Assembly (NCBI GenBank): GCA_039619475.1
Contig: CM077115.1
Span: forward strand, 139,264,172 to 139,328,171
Direction: 5' to 3'
Origin: Icerya purchasi
Lineage: Eukaryota; Arthropoda; Insecta; Hemiptera; Monophlebidae
DNA: 64,000 bases
In this document: one piece after another, positions 45,661 through 58,508 of the stretch
Layout: every line of letters begins with the position of its first letter
Numbering within the stretch: the first letter of the stretch is position 1
Made by a program: the position numbers and the translations under genes
Notes under the pieces: model-generated
Databases searched by the model: none
Told to the model about the DNA's origin: nothing
What the model saw: only the letters and a program-made list of their open reading frames with translations

Positions 45661-46804
45661 TATTGTAAAAAACTTTAAAATCGAAATTAATGTAATACCA
45701 AATACTTAATTGGATGGGTTATATTAATTCCATTATTATAATAAATCAATATTTTAGTAAATTAATGTAGTACCCTACCCGACGTAATAGGGGGAAAAAA
45801 AGAAAGTGGAATATATCCGAAAATCTAGGATATCCGTTTGTGTGTATTTAATGTTTGTTAAATAGTATTCATACTTTTTCATGTTTTTTTTAACGGGATT
45901 TCTTTGATAATTCGTCTTACTTAATAAAAATGCGTTGGTACACGACAGCTAATCATTTTGTTGAAAAGAAATTGACGCACCGAAAAGCTAGCGAGCATGA
46001 TCTCTAATATCTTTAATGTTATCGGTCGAGAAGCTTTTTAATTCGATGGATTAACTGCCGTACAAAAGAGAATTTAGTTTATATTTAATTCTCCGCGATT
46101 ATGATCAGCGGGACTTTCGGAAAAATAATAAAAAAAATATATAATTACGTTTTCAATAATTTTTGCTTTTCCTCCTCCAGAGAGCGCTAAATTATTTCGG
46201 AGTTTTTCATTTTAATATCTTTCCAAGTTTGAACATTTTATCGTACCTTTCTTTTATTTTGCAACGATTTTGCGGTTTTTAATATCGTTAAAAATTTCAC
46301 GAATAAAAATATTTTCCAAAAAAGTTTCTTTCGAAAAAAGTGGTAATAAAAAAGACGCGACGGAGAATTTGGAAAAAACGAACTGCAAAATTACACCAAA
46401 AAAGAAGGGACCTTCCCTGAGTCAAAATGTTTGTTTCCCCGTTTCGGTTTCCCACTTTTTTTTTTTTTATCTTTCTTTTTAATGAACGATTCCGGTTAAA
46501 AATGAACAGTCCAAATGCGGATTAAATCAAATTACTGCTCTGATGAATTGACGGCCTGCTTGAAAATGAAGTGAACGCCAAATTCAGAATTATATTTATG
46601 AACTCGGAACGCAGTCGGCAAAAAATCTATTTCCAACAGGTAGCGAAAGAATTCGGAACAATTTCTTTATTTTTTTTTCGGCCTTTTAACCAAAAATTAC
46701 TGATTCAACGTACTCTTTTTAATTTCGCCACCAGAGTTTTTTTCAACTTTTTTTCCCATGCTTTTTATAGATATTCGCCCCGATTAAAATCTACTTTCCC
46801 AATG
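45661..46804. other. No supported gene
   Basis: AT-rich unique-looking sequence. Open frames at 46270-46482 and 46571-46810 are lysine/phenylalanine-rich by composition only. Confidence 0.5.
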
Positions 46805-47225
46805 AATTAATATTTTTATTTATTTATTTATTTATTGTATTTACAAGTCGCTTTTGGACTACAAGGACATTAGCGACTACGGTTTTACAGATAATTATAA
46901 CATTTTATATTGAATATTTGAAAATGCGCGAAACAAAAAATAAACAAAAAAGTCAGCTGAAGGCTGAGGAAGTTAGATCAGTTGGAATACTGAGATGTCT
47001 TTGAGGAAGACTACGATTTTTTTACACTTCTCGGCGTCCGAAAACATCTCTGGAAGGCCATTGGTAATACTCGCTTGTTGTCTGGCCTGCTGGTAGTGAT
47101 TACACTCGATCAAAAGATGCCTCACCGATATAGGCATGTTGCAGCGTTGACACAGGTTGGGCGGTTTTTTAGATTGTATCAAAATGAATATGTAGTTTTG
47201 AGTTGCTAACGAAATAAAAGAAAAA
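46805..47225 (-). pseudogene. Non-LTR ORF2 C-terminal zinc finger with (AATA)n tail
   Basis: The minus-strand frame reads LCQRCNMPISVRHLLIECNH (CxxC, H, C finger) and then FSDAEKCKKIVVFLKDISVF and a stop near 46973. The 3' UTR contains TAATGTCCTTGTAGTCCAAA and ends in (AATA)n at about 46808-46838, a tail style common among R1/LOA/I-related elements. 5'-truncated; clade not settled. Confidence 0.75.
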
Positions 47226-47269
47226 GCGATTTCAAACAAAAATCAGTTCGGATATCTTAAAGACAAATC

Positions 47270-48812
47270 AACTGAGCTCTAGCAGTAAAAAAGTTATGCG
47301 ATTATATTGAAAAATATAAAAAACGAACGAGACATACGTTACTAATCAGTTTTGACATATCCGGAGCATTTGATCAAATAAAAATTGATGAAATCTTAAA
47401 AATAATGAAAAGAGAAAATATATCTGATACAATACAAACTATAATTCGAAACTACTTAACAGATAGAAGAATCGGGTTATTTAATCAAGAAAACAAAATC
47501 CTATACAACGGGAGTGTCCACTCAGGAGTACCATAAGGTTCGGTTCTAAGGCCAGTACTCTGCAACATAGCAGTGAGTGAAGTTCATAATTTGTAGTTCA
47601 GTCAATACTGCAAAATAAGCTATGCCGACGATATAATGTTAGTCTCGGGAATAAATAAAAAGAAAGAAATATGCAATATAAATGAAACAATAAAAAAATT
47701 GAGTAAAAACATTCAAAACTTAGGCTTACGATTCAACATAAATAAAACCCAAGCACTACTAATGAGTAGAAAACAGGACAGGAAAGAAATGATATATTGC
47801 ATTGAACAGCACTTATGCATAAAGATAAAGATAAAATAAAAATAGTAAAAGAAAAAAAAATACTTCCGAATAATCATAGACACTAATTTAAATTTTGGAA
47901 AACACATCGAATTCATAATAGACAAGATTAAAAAAATTTATTTCAAATTAAGATCACTATATTCAAATATGTTCGGTTTCAAATATAAAGATAGAATAGT
48001 ACTCCATAAAGAGCCATTTTTGAATCAATAACAGAATACCGCTCTACAGTATATTTTCCAGTTTTACGAGAAAAAGACAAGAATAAGCTGTTAAAATTAC
48101 AAAGGAAAATATTAATAGGAACAATCTCTGGTTATCGCGCAATATCGTATACTTCAGTCAACATCATAGCAGGAATAATACCGATAGACTTAAAGTTAGA
48201 AACTGTAAACCAAATATCAAAACATTGAAACAAGAAGAAAAAATTTTAGACAAAAAAAAGGTTACGAAAACAGATCAATAAAATTAACTCGAGTAGTATA
48301 CGACTTTGGCAACTCACATTTGATAAATCAAAAACTGGCAAAGTAACAACACGGGAAATAGTTCCAAACATAGAAGACAGACTACAAATGAAACATTTTT
48401 ATACCGACTATAACTTTACTCAATTTTTAACCGGACATGGAAATAATAATGGGGTGTCTATATGAAACGATTTAAAATCGCTGAATCGAACATTTTTTGG
48501 TTTAATACGTTCGATCTAAGTAGTAAGAATGATTAATTGTAATTTTGTTTACTAGAATAAACGATAATAAGAGTGTTGGGCACTCACGCAACGGGCATAC
48601 TTGCGTAGTAAGAATGATTAATTGTAATTTTGTTTACTAGAATAAACGATAATAAGAGTGTTGGGCACTCACGCAACGGGCATACTTGCGTAGTAAGAAT
48701 GATTAATTGTAATTTTGTTTACTAGAATAAACGATAATAAGAGTGTTGGGCACTCACGCAACGGGCATACTTGCCCAGTGAGACCCGCAACTTATTTATT
48801 TATAAAAAAAAA
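47270..48812 (+). pseudogene. Non-LTR reverse-transcriptase relic
   Basis: In order: SFDISGAFDQIKID (palm, first Asp) near 47350, GSVHSGVP*GSVL near 47510-47550 with a stop replacing Q, YADDIMLVSG near 47625, and LRFNINKTQALLMSRKQ near 47725. Then come HIEFIIDKIKKIYFKLRSLY near 47905-47960 and a C-terminus with YTDYNFTQFLTGHG near 48395-48440. The 3' UTR holds an 85-bp triplication (48521-48775) and an A-rich end near 48803-48812. Endonuclease is absent and there are several stops. Confidence 0.85.
48521..48775. repeat. Three tandem 85-bp units
   Basis: Units start TAGTAAGAATGATTAATTG at 48521, 48606 and 48691 and end ACGGGCATACTTGCG; the last ends TTGC and runs on as CCAGTGAGACCC. They are essentially identical, implying recent duplication of the 3' UTR end of the surrounding relic. 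Confidence 0.97.
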
Positions 48813-49339
48813 GAGAAAACAGACGATTAACATTCGATTTTCGAATGCAATAAGTTTAAAAACGAAAGAGAAAAACGGAAAATAATAAAAAACCGATAAC
48901 CGAAGTACATAAAAAAGACTTTTTTAATTTGATCAGCTTTGTCAACCATGTAATGAATAACAAAACAAAACACATCAACAACAAATAATAACAGTAATAA
49001 TCAGAAACTCTGGCTGAAAAACCGCAAGGTACAGCGGAGTAAATAAATAAATAAATTAAAAATTAAAAAAAAACATGGAAAAGAATTTCCTGACCCGAAT
49101 TAAGGGCCTTTCAAGAATACCGTTAACGGTATGTAGGACTTGGTGTCTGATGAATTTGATGAATTGCTCCGTTAATGTGCTTAATTTATTTATAAAGATA
49201 ATTGGGATAGTGTCGATCGCGCGCGACATCATCCGACGGTTAGACGATTCGGCTGTCGTCCCTCGATCTCCAAATCGAAACGTGTAATGATGATAAGTAT
49301 TTCTACATTTATTCGTTAATAAGGATTTGTTTATTTATT
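48813..49339. other. No supported gene
   Basis: AT-rich to 49060, then a mixed stretch. A minus-strand frame in 49075-49290 could be a further decayed part of the Jockey element to its right, but the match is too weak to call. Confidence 0.45.
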
Positions 49340-51300
49340 TTAATCAGCACGAGCCTAGCTACGATCCGGTTTCCTTATAGGGCAAACGGATAGCTTTGAT
49401 CCTTTAAGGCAGTACTGTGCAGCTTTCTGCAAAGAGAAATTTTGTTGCGCTAAATTGGCCAGTTGCTTACTGAGTGATTTATTCTTTAAATCCTCCTAAG
49501 CAAAAAAAAAAAAAAAGGTTTAACGAGCTTCGTTTGCTTGTTCAATGCAGTTTTATGTGCAGGATTTCTGAATATTTGCCACTTGTTCCTCAATTTTCTT
49601 CGTAGATTTACCTCTGCTTTGATGTGTTGGGGGGATTCATTAATTGTTGTCGTAGCCTTCCAAGACGACTGTTGAGTGACCTTAATGAAGTAATCCACTG
49701 CATTATCAATATCATCGGTAGTCTTAAGAGATATTCCGAAATTGATATCATTTCCGAGATATTCTCTGAATAGTTTCCAGTTTGTAAATCTGTTGTATAA
49801 TTTTGGTTTGGACACTTTTTTCACTATCTGGTCACTAATAGACAGTATAACTGACGTATGATCTGATGGTAACTCATTATCTGCTCTAACATCAGTGAAG
49901 ATTGTTGGAGTACCTTTAATAATAAAAAAGCCCAGTAAATCTAGAACTTTATTCAGATCTGTAGGCCAATAACTCCAGGGGAACAGACATCATTAAGCGT
50001 TTCGTTGATAGCTGATTTGAGTTCTTTACCTCTTGGAACAGAAAGTCTTGAGCCAAAGTAAATGATTTTTGCGTAATAATCACCACCGATGATATATCTA
50101 TCGCCTAAAGTTTTTAGAAAATGTATAATCATTTCTTTCCTTATATTATGGCGAGGTGGACAGTAGGCTGTTGAGACAGTAGTTTTTCATTTTATTTGAC
50201 TTGCTTGCAAGTGGTGGGATTCATATTTCCCTAGTACGTAATGTTACTATTTATTATCACACCAATGTCCCCATGCACTCACTGTTTCCATATGCCTTCG
50301 TGTGTCCATACCACTGACATCTAAAGCATTATGGTATAGAGTATTCTTCTTACGCGGGGAGTTCCAATTTTGATTTTCATATTAAGCCGTGATTGTAATT
50401 TGTAATATCTATATTATTTTCCTGCGGTTGTAGGTCAACGAAGAACAGCGTTTTTTACTCACTCGATGTCTGATGTTAGTTATGTGTCTAACAGCTGTAT
50501 GTTCACATTTCGAGAGGGCTGTTTCTATGTATCTTCATAGAATGATGTAGGTGTCTTATTACTACCCGAAAACTTCTTTCCGGTTTTGATTTTGTAGGTA
50601 TGATGTTCAATTTTTTCGTTATGTGAATACTTAACTAATGAACGGTAATTTTCTATATTGTTTGATTTAACTTTAGCTCGCTTGTCAGTTATAGATCTAG
50701 AACATCATTTACTGGAATAACGTACGAGATATCGGTTAGTATCTTAGTGTAATCTTTTACACTCCATAAACTGTAATAGCGGGAGGCTTAGCTTTTTTTT
50801 TTCGCGCAATAACATTTTCATCTTTACCTTCATTGTCCGTAACTAGGGCAGCGAATCTGTTAGTATTTCGTTTTAATATTTTATTTTCTATCAACTCTGA
50901 AAAAACACTTCTTAAGTAATTGCACTTCCTGCCAATCGCGTGGTTCGTATTTGTTAGACTTTTAACAGACTCGGTTTGCATCGCGTCCTCTTGCAAATGA
51001 TTCGAAGGTGATAACAAAGGGGCATATAGACACAAGTGATGTTCCCTGCACCGATGTTATTTGGTTATTGCTTGTATTATTATTACTATCGTTAGTATTA
51101 GTGGTAGCGTTAACGTTACTGTTAGTAGAGTCAGTATAATAAGGATGCTTATCACCCGACGGTAACATATGGAGCTGTGATGTCGGGATGGCGGCGGCAT
51201 TAGAAGCAGCAGTGCGACGACAAATTTGTTGATTTACAGAAAGTGTATGGCTGGTGGTAGACGAGCGTTCGGTCATTTCGCTAGTGCATTTGTTAGATAA
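49340..51300 (-). pseudogene. Jockey-type element: ORF1 and ORF2 endonuclease relic
   Basis: The minus strand opens with an ORF1 relic (51276-50757): an Asn/Thr-rich start, then NRFAALVTDNEG and KPPAITVYGV, the Jockey gag signature. The ORF2 part follows: RYIIGGDYYAK..YFGSRL..PRGKEL near 50095-50015 (the Asn of GDYN is Tyr), LPSDHTSVILSI near 49875, NWKLFREYL, LRRKLRNKWQIFRNPAHKTAL near 49600-49535. Past an A/T run at 49502-49515 comes NKSLSKQLANL..SLQKAA....PIRKPDRS. RT is missing or unrecognisable. Many frameshifts. Confidence 0.82.
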
Positions 51301-52599
51301 AGATAGAAATACCGGGCTTGCTTAAGGTACTTGTAATTCGATTACTGTAACCGATTTAAATTTTTTCTTACGAAATAAACTATTTAGAAATACAACAATG
51401 AAAAAGTCAAACGAAATTTAAACCAACTTCATTTTATATTTATCGCTATCACGATCGTTATTAGACCCGGTTTATTTTCACCTGTGACCCGAACGTATCT
51501 AAAATGACGGAATAATAAAATTTAATTTTTTGCGAAATGCTTATTCAGATGAGTTATTGAAATCATAGAGGAATAACCTAGAATTACGAAATAAAATATA
51601 CAAATATTCGAAGAAGTATGATTTGTATGGTTTGGTCCCATTTCGCCTAAAAATGAAACGCTACAGAAAAAAAATTAATAATAATAATAATTTGAAAAAA
51701 TCAATTTGGCAACACGGGGACACGTTTGGTAGGCAGAAAGAAAGATAAAAAAGCGGCTAGAGAAACGAAAGAGATTGACAAATAGCATATAGTTGAAAAG
51801 TGCACACGTGCGATTTTGCAACGCGCAATACTGAATTTCCATTGCTTGATTGTAGAGCATTGGTAAAAATTCGTACGGACGGTACAGTTTATTTTCCGGT
51901 AAATTGTAATTCGATATCTAGTTTGAATTTCATCGTAAATAAATAGACCCGTACATCGACTGAATTAAGTATCGCTTTTTGGAAGTCGAATGAAAAAAAA
52001 TGAATGCAAATGTTTTTACATTTATCGCAAAAATAACTCCATTTTTACTTCGAAATCTCATTATTCCTTTATTATAACATGCGGCAAATCATCACATACT
52101 GACTGCTTTACACCATGAAGCTGCAACTGTTGTGGTTTGGGTCTTATGCACATTACCGTACCGAAGGAAACTGTAAAATTCTATTTCGAATATTATAAGC
52201 TGTGTTACTTGTGTATAAAAAACAGAAATTCTGACTATAATAATGGGGATGTACCATTTATAAAAACAAATCGAGCGCAGGTGAATATATCGTAATATTT
52301 TTAAGTTTAAATATTTATTGCAAATTACGATTTAAATGAAATGATAGTATTCAGATTTCAGAAAATGGAGAATACAAAAACTGTCATTCATTAAAAAATT
52401 ATTTTTCTTTTCATTTGCTATAAATTTTTGATTTACGCGTCAAAAGTGTATTGTAAAATATTTGATTGATTACATAGCGTCCTTTTATACTGTCTTTTCT
52501 TTCATTTTTTAGCATTAAACTGTAATCTATTGACAATCTGTTGAATTAAGACATTTTAAATAGCAAAATAAAATGTTTTTTTTTCTTTTATTTATTTTA
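51301..52599. other. No supported gene
   Basis: Includes the probable 5' UTR of the Jockey relic near 51300-51500, then AT-rich sequence. Ends with a T-rich stretch and an 11-nt G run near 52611-52621. Confidence 0.5.
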
Positions 52600-53560
52600 T
52601 TTCTTTTTTTTGGGGGGGGGGGATTTAAACTGGCGTCCATCCAGCATACTTAAAAGATTATAAAAGAAAGAAGAGAAACATTAGAATCTAAGAGTGCCCG
52701 ATATATAGATTACAAATAGCAGAAATCACTGAGTGACGAAGAAATAGAAAATAATAAAACCTAGAACGATTGGCGAGTAGAGGTTAACCCTCCCCCCCCC
52801 CCATTAGAACTGAAATTGTTATTATAAATGCATAAAAATCTGGAAAAAATCAAAAATTTAAAATAAATGTTGATGATTACATTAAAAACAAAAAGCAAAA
52901 ATATACTCCATATTTTATGATAGAAATTATTAATATGAAAAATGTATTGCTATTTATAAAATAAATATGCGAAGAAAATTTTCAACCCCCCCTCCCTCCC
53001 CTTTCAAAATTCTGGGCACGGACTGGAGTGAAGGACAACGAAGCGGAATTAGAGAAAGTTAAATGGTAGGTATCAGAAAGAGCTGAAAACTTTTCGATAA
53101 AAGGACTGCATTGTGCGCTGCAATTTGAGCTAAAGAATCGACTAATTCGTTTCCAGCAATATCAGCGTGACCAGGCACCCACATAAAATCGATTTAGATA
53201 GAATATTTAGAAAAGAGATCATAAATTATAGGCCGAGTTTGGATACTGAAGAAATATCACATAAGTAGGGAGGAGAAGATATAAGAGAACACTTTTAGAG
53301 TCAGATAATAAATATTTACGAGAATTCCGAGAAGACGAAATGAATAAAATTGAATAAAAGAGTTTCACCGGCAAAGACGGAACAAAAGGACGGCTGCTTA
53401 AACGACTCCGAGTATACTGAAACTCGAAGAACAAAAGGGGCATCATCACTATGAAAGCTTTCAGACCCGTCGGTTAAAGGTCAGGGTGTGAAAGCGAAAT
53501 AGACGGTGAATAACGTGTATAAATTTTTGTTTAGCAATTTCAGGTAAAAGAAACATAGTA
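52600..53560 (-). pseudogene. I-type ORF2 relic: RNase H and beyond
   Basis: Minus-strand codons: LTDGSESFHS near 53470, LSDSKSVLL near 53300, IDFMWVPGHADIAGNELVDSLA near 53195-53130. After an interruption at about 52790-53000 bounded by C-rich runs comes SVISAICNLYIGHS near 52725-52680. These match intact FTDGSKN, TDSKSVL, VPGHSGIEGNEAADFLA and IVSLIRLRLGHS. The RNase H D, D and H/D positions are visible but the frames are broken. The minisatellite at 53573-53950 abuts its 5' side. Confidence 0.75.
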
Positions 53561-53572
53561 GAGACAAGAAGG

Positions 53573-53950
53573 GAAGATAAACTATGAAGGGAAGATAAAC
53601 TAGGAAGAGAAGATAAACTAGGAAGGGAAGATAAACTAGGAAGAGAAGATAAACTAGGAAGGGAAGATAAACTAGGAAGAGAAGATAAACTAGGAAGGGA
53701 AGATAAACTAGGAAGAGAAGATAAACTAGGAAGGGAAAATAAACTAGGAAGAGAAGATAAACTAGGAAGGGAAGATAAACTAGGAAGAGAAGATAAACTA
53801 GGAAGGGAAGATAAACTAGGAAGAGAAGATAAACTAGGAAGGGAAGATAAACTAGGAAGAGAAGATAAACTAGGAAGGGAAGATAAACTAGGAAGAGAAG
53901 ATAAACTAGGAAGGGAAGATAAACTAGGAAGAGAAGATAAACTAGGAAGG
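53573..53950. repeat. 21-unit, 18-bp minisatellite with alternating A/G variant
   Basis: Unit GAAGATAAACTAGGAAGR, 378 bp in all. The last base is G in odd units and A in even ones throughout, so the true period is 36 bp. Only two other deviations are seen: TATG for TAGG in unit 1 and GAAAAT for GAAGAT in one unit. On the plus strand one frame has no stop after unit 1 and would read (EDKLGR)n with AGG/AGA both Arg. On the minus strand one frame reads (LPSLSS)n, in keeping with the Ser/Leu/Pro-rich ORF2 relic next to it. Confidence 0.97.
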
Positions 53951-56190
53951 GAAGAGGAAAAACAAGAAAGTCGAAATAAAAGTATGGAAGCTTTTAGTAA
54001 AAATGAATATAAGGAGAGAACTTAGCAAGACTATTGCATAATTAACTCGTTCATGACAGAATCGTATTTTTTAAGAATATTGACTTGTGACAAAAAAGGT
54101 ACCCAAGGTTAAGATAACGCCTATTTTTTAATGTTGAAAAATATCGGTTGAATCATAAAATAAAGAACAAACTCCGAGTCCCAAAAATTTTAATTTAGTT
54201 TTTTTTTTCGCATTCCAGTTATTGAAATTACTTATAATCATCAGTGCAATAAATATGTGTTTTTAATTTAAGTGGAAATTTTTCAATGTCCAACAACGAC
54301 CGTTTAGGCGTCTAGAAAATTTATTTATACCTTAAAATGCAATTTTAGAGGTATTTTTAACAAAATTTGCTAGGTCAGACCTTTTCATCTTGTAAAAAGG
54401 GGAGGGGGGGGAGGAATCAACAATTGTGTTTTTTAAGATTTTTTTTATGTCGTGCGACACATCTAAAAACGCGAAAAACGCTTTATTTTAAAAAAATTTC
54501 GCCAAATCCACTGTCCTCATTTTCACTGCTAACGACTTAATACTTGTTACTTTTTTATATTTATTTGGTTTTTTTAATTTTTATTCGAAAAAATCATCGT
54601 GAGCATTTTACTAACTGAGATGAGCTTTTCTTGGCTAAAATGTAATTGAAACCAAACAAAAGTAAAGCGAAAACAAATATGGAACCATTCAGGCTGAGCA
54701 TTATTTCTACATAATATTATTGTTTCTTAAAAATAACTTAAAGAACTAATACCGGTAAATTTAAACGGTCTACAGCGCTGCACGTCGCAGTAGATACATT
54801 ATAATTGCAGTATATTTTACGTAATTTTTTTCAAATATTCTGAATAATATCAAAACGGATTTTAGTCACCTTCATAATGTTATCTTTTCAAAATGTCGCG
54901 TAAGTGTTGTATTTACCTGGAACTCGCGTAGTTACTAAAATAATGTATCGATCGATTTAAACATCGATCTTAAACAAAAAAACAACTCATGATTGCAAGT
55001 TGAACAAATTCTGTTAGGCGGGACATGTTTAATTTAGATCTGACTCACCACCCATTTCCACTGCCGATAATAGCACAGCCGGTTATGGACGCTGCTGTGT
55101 TTACACGCGGTCATGTTGAACATTTGAAAACACGAAGTTATGTACTTCAGTTACCACAAAAAAAGGTGCTCTTTGTTGGCTACTACCGACGTACAAAATC
55201 CGTTTCCGACTCTGATTTCGATCGAGCTGTGTGTTTTTAATTTTGATGATAAAAATTAAAACTTGGCGATAATTAAATCGATTTTCTCGATCGTATTATC
55301 GATTCCGAACAAAATACGCGGGCCGTTTTTAACATGAAAGGCGAAAGAACAAAACACGTTCCTAATTTACACACGTATGTGTTCCTTCTTCGGAGAAGGG
55401 GAAATTCTTTTTTAATCAGTTGTAACATTTCTCGCCGTAAATAATTCGATCGCGCACTGAATAAATAAAATTAGTTCTGATTCGTTACATTTCCTGAACT
55501 TGCGATGTTCGCTGAAATTGTAGGAAATTGTGTATACGTCAAAGTGAAGCGAAGCTGAGTGTAGAGTTAAAGAACTCGCGGTTAATTAGCTTTTTAGCCT
55601 TTATCATATCGCGAACCTGCCGGTCGGTTGGTATAATTCGAACTTTCACCTGAACTTCTGGCCAAAGCTGGCGTCTGCATAATCGGTATCAGACGTATTT
55701 AAATTCGAGGCTTAAATAAAATCACGTGCCTCAGCGCGACGGTTGATTAATGATTGTTCGACGATAGGAGTAGGCGACCAAGAACGAATGATGAACTATC
55801 GGACATCTGTGCAGACTTCGGGAGAACAAGGTTGTGACCCAAATTTCTGCTGAACACGATTCGTAACGCTATTATATTTCGATTTCAGTCGAAGTAAATA
55901 GTGAAAAAAAAAAGAAAGCTTCGAAGGTAGGCGATTATATAAATTAAATGCGGCGGTCCAATTAAATCGGGGCCGAAAATAACACGGTGCCCGTTCGAAC
56001 GAAAATGTTCCGGCCTTTCGGTTTCCACTGCGGCCGGGGCCAGTACAAATGACGCCGAATGGTCTCTAAGCAGAGGCAATTTTCGCACACGCGGCCAGCC
56101 CCTCTGCTGCTGCTGCTGCTGCCTATTTAATAACATTAAAACGGGTCCAGCTTCAGTTGGTCGCCGCTCTGCCTTACTACAGATACTAAT
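53951..56190. other. No supported gene; GC-richer unique stretch 55250-56250
   Basis: To about 54990 AT-rich with short G runs (54400-54413). From 55250 the sequence is less AT-rich, with (CTG)n at 56106-56121, and looks non-repetitive. Possible regulatory or conserved intronic DNA, but no exon I can support. Confidence 0.5.
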
Positions 56191-56191
56191 T

Positions 56192-56233
56192 AGCTGGAAC
56201 GGTTACCGAAGCAGTTGCCGTACCGTTCCAGCT
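56192..56233. other. Short perfect-ended hairpin
   Basis: AGCTGGAACGGTTAC and GTACCGTTCCAGCT pair with one bulged T, leaving a 13-nt loop. In a unique GC-richer region; too short for a classical microRNA precursor. Confidence 0.7.
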
Positions 56234-56799
56234 TTTGCTTCTACACGACGACTCCCTTTATAATTCCAAAGTGTGTCCCTTTTCCGTTTACTTTAGGTTA
56301 AATATTACGATTGTTAATATTTCCTTATTACTTATTAATAATTATTTCTCAGGAATGTTATTACTAGAATATTATTCCCTTCGTTATTTTAGGTGAAAAA
56401 TTAAAATTGTTAATTTAAAATTTTGTTTTTTTCTCCTTTTGAAAGACGACTCTGGCCAACCGTTAGCCATTTAGCTCCGTTGCCGTAATATTAAATTATT
56501 AATAAATTATAATAAAGCTGATAATTGCTATGCACGTTTTATCACCAATATTACCATACTAACTTATCTAAATCTACATATACATATTATACGCGAATGT
56601 GTACATACATATACTATATATATACGTATATAAAATTCGGCTCTCCGTGCCTCGCAAGAGGCGCCACCCCTTGACCCGCAACAGAACACCCTTAAACCCA
56701 CAGCTCCACCATTTCTGTACTTCGCATAGAACGAGGAAAATTTACATCATTCTTTCGCACCACACGGGGAAAAAAAAATAAACCTTTATTTAATGTCAC

Positions 56800-57230
56800 T
56801 TTTTAGGACCGATTTTTGTGAGGCCGGGCAAAGAATTACGTTGTCATTAATACATATTATTTAAAACGTAATTCTTAGGCCGACTCCCATTAGAAAAAAT
56901 GTCCCAATTTTATGTAACGTTTGTTATATTTTATAGGATTTTTGTTATTGTTATTGAAAAAATATCACAATTTTATGTAATGAAATATGTAACGAAAAAT
57001 GTAACGAAAAAATGTCTTAATATATGATGAAAGTTAAATGTTAGAATAGGATTTTTGTGGTTATGTTATTTTTCTTTTTGTGTTGATGCCAGTAAGAATT
57101 ACGTTGTAAATTTTGATCATTTTATACAAAGTATAGAAAAGAAAGAGACAGAAATAAAAACAAGAGGGGTCAAGGGGCACAGCCCCTTGCGAGGCCAAAA
57201 TGGCCAAGTTTTATATATATACAGATATAT
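56800..57230 (-). repeat. Module A of a 0.4-kb repeat (inverted)
   Basis: On the minus strand it starts at CTTGGCCATTTTGGCCTCG and GGGGCTGTGCCCCTTGACCC. It passes through CTATACTTTGTATAAAATGA and TTTACAACGTAATTCTTAC and ends CCTAAGAATTACGT near 56870. The same module recurs in plus orientation at 59030-59290 and 59336-59720. A more distant relative of its start lies near 56635-56700 (CCTCGCAAGAGGCGCCACCC). Confidence 0.85.
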
Positions 57231-57234
57231 ATAA

Positions 57235-57278
<44 letters not shown>

Positions 57279-57734
57279 GTTTATTTAGCCCATCGTAATA
57301 ATTAGAAACAGAAAAAAGTACGAGTATAATACTTTTATTATCCGATGAAAAAAAGTTTACTCGCGGTAGTTTTAAGAATTGAGCTAATTAGAGTCTTTGT
57401 TGTAGAACTATAACTGGCTCCTTCCGTTTTGTAAGTTTAAAAAAATATGCACGATTTTATGTTTTTCCGCCGAGCGGAGAAAATGAGTTTTTACTTATTC
57501 TTGACTAACCACAAGTTTCAAAAGTTTTTACAACTTTTCAAAAATAATAATCCTAACTTGCACTAATTAATTCTTATTTCTGTTTACTTTTTGATGAAAC
57601 ATTTTTATGTAAACCAAAAAGTAAAGTAGATTTAATATTACAACTTGTTAGTTCCTTCTTTTTTTCTTACATATTTCTATTTTTACAATATTTAACACGT
57701 AAACTTTTTTGACACTTTTGTGTCTTTCGGGTAG
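57095..57734 (+). repeat. Long inverted repeat, left arm (about 640 bp)
   Basis: Reverse-complementary to 58509-59147 with few differences. Landmarks are GAGCTAATTAGAGTCTTTGT, CCGCCGAGCGGAGAAAATGA and GACACTTTTGTGTCTTTCGG, plus an internal (TA)n run at about 57236-57274. Confidence 0.93.
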
Positions 57735-58508
57735 TAGCAGTATGTATATACGCAAATAAATGGCAAAACTAAAGATCAAAACTCCTGAAACCGCAATACA
57801 AACATGAAATTCGGTACATTTCTTCTCAGCTATTATTAGGTGTTCGCTAAGGATGGAATTCAACAACTTCAAGCATAGCGTTAGAAATCGGCAAAATTAA
57901 AGATAAAAAAAAAAATAAAAAACAACAAAAAATAAAAGGTTAGAAACACGAAATCCAATGCATGAGCACCTGGTATTTATGCAGGCTGTTATGAACTATT
58001 ATGTGTTCAATAAATTCCGAATGCGACGTGGGAAGTTGCGAAAAACTAAAGAAACGGTTAAATCGGTAAACCAGAGATTTTTCGCGAGCACTTATACATA
58101 TATCTTATCTGATGCACAGTGACTTCGCAATAGCGGCTTAACAATTTCGAATTGATATTGCGCGGTGTGTATTCAACAATTGAGAAAGGTTTAAACATTT
58201 TACTCAGAGACATAGTCCGCAATATCGTACACCACAAAGCATCGATACTTACACGTGATATGTCTAAACTTACTGCACTGATGAAGCTCTACTTTGCAGC
58301 TCGCGACAGCGGGGGAAATAATGCCCTACCAATTCCAAGTATTTCGCAAAATAGAATTTACATTGGAGGAAACAAGTTCCTCGAAAAGCTGGTGCAGAGG
58401 TGTTGAAAAAGTTATCTAATTTTTTCCGTAAGAAGGTCTAGGCGTTTTAATTTTTCTACGGCCCTAGGTGAACATGAAAAAAAAAAAAAAAAGTAACCCA
58501 AAAAATGC
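57735..58508. other. Spacer of the long inverted repeat
   Basis: About 774 bp of single-copy sequence between the arms. It holds an 84-codon open frame (58152-58406, plus; from an ATT-type start, containing LLRDIVRNIVHHKAS and SKLTALMKLYFAARD) with no recognisable family. A/T homopolymers lie near 57905-57935 and 58477-58492. Confidence 0.6.

Noticed and set aside
48521..48775. CRISPR-like direct repeats
   Set aside because: Three contiguous 85-bp units with no spacers, in a eukaryotic retroposon 3' UTR.
53573..53950. CRISPR-like array
   Set aside because: Units are 18 bp, contiguous and spacer-free; a minisatellite.
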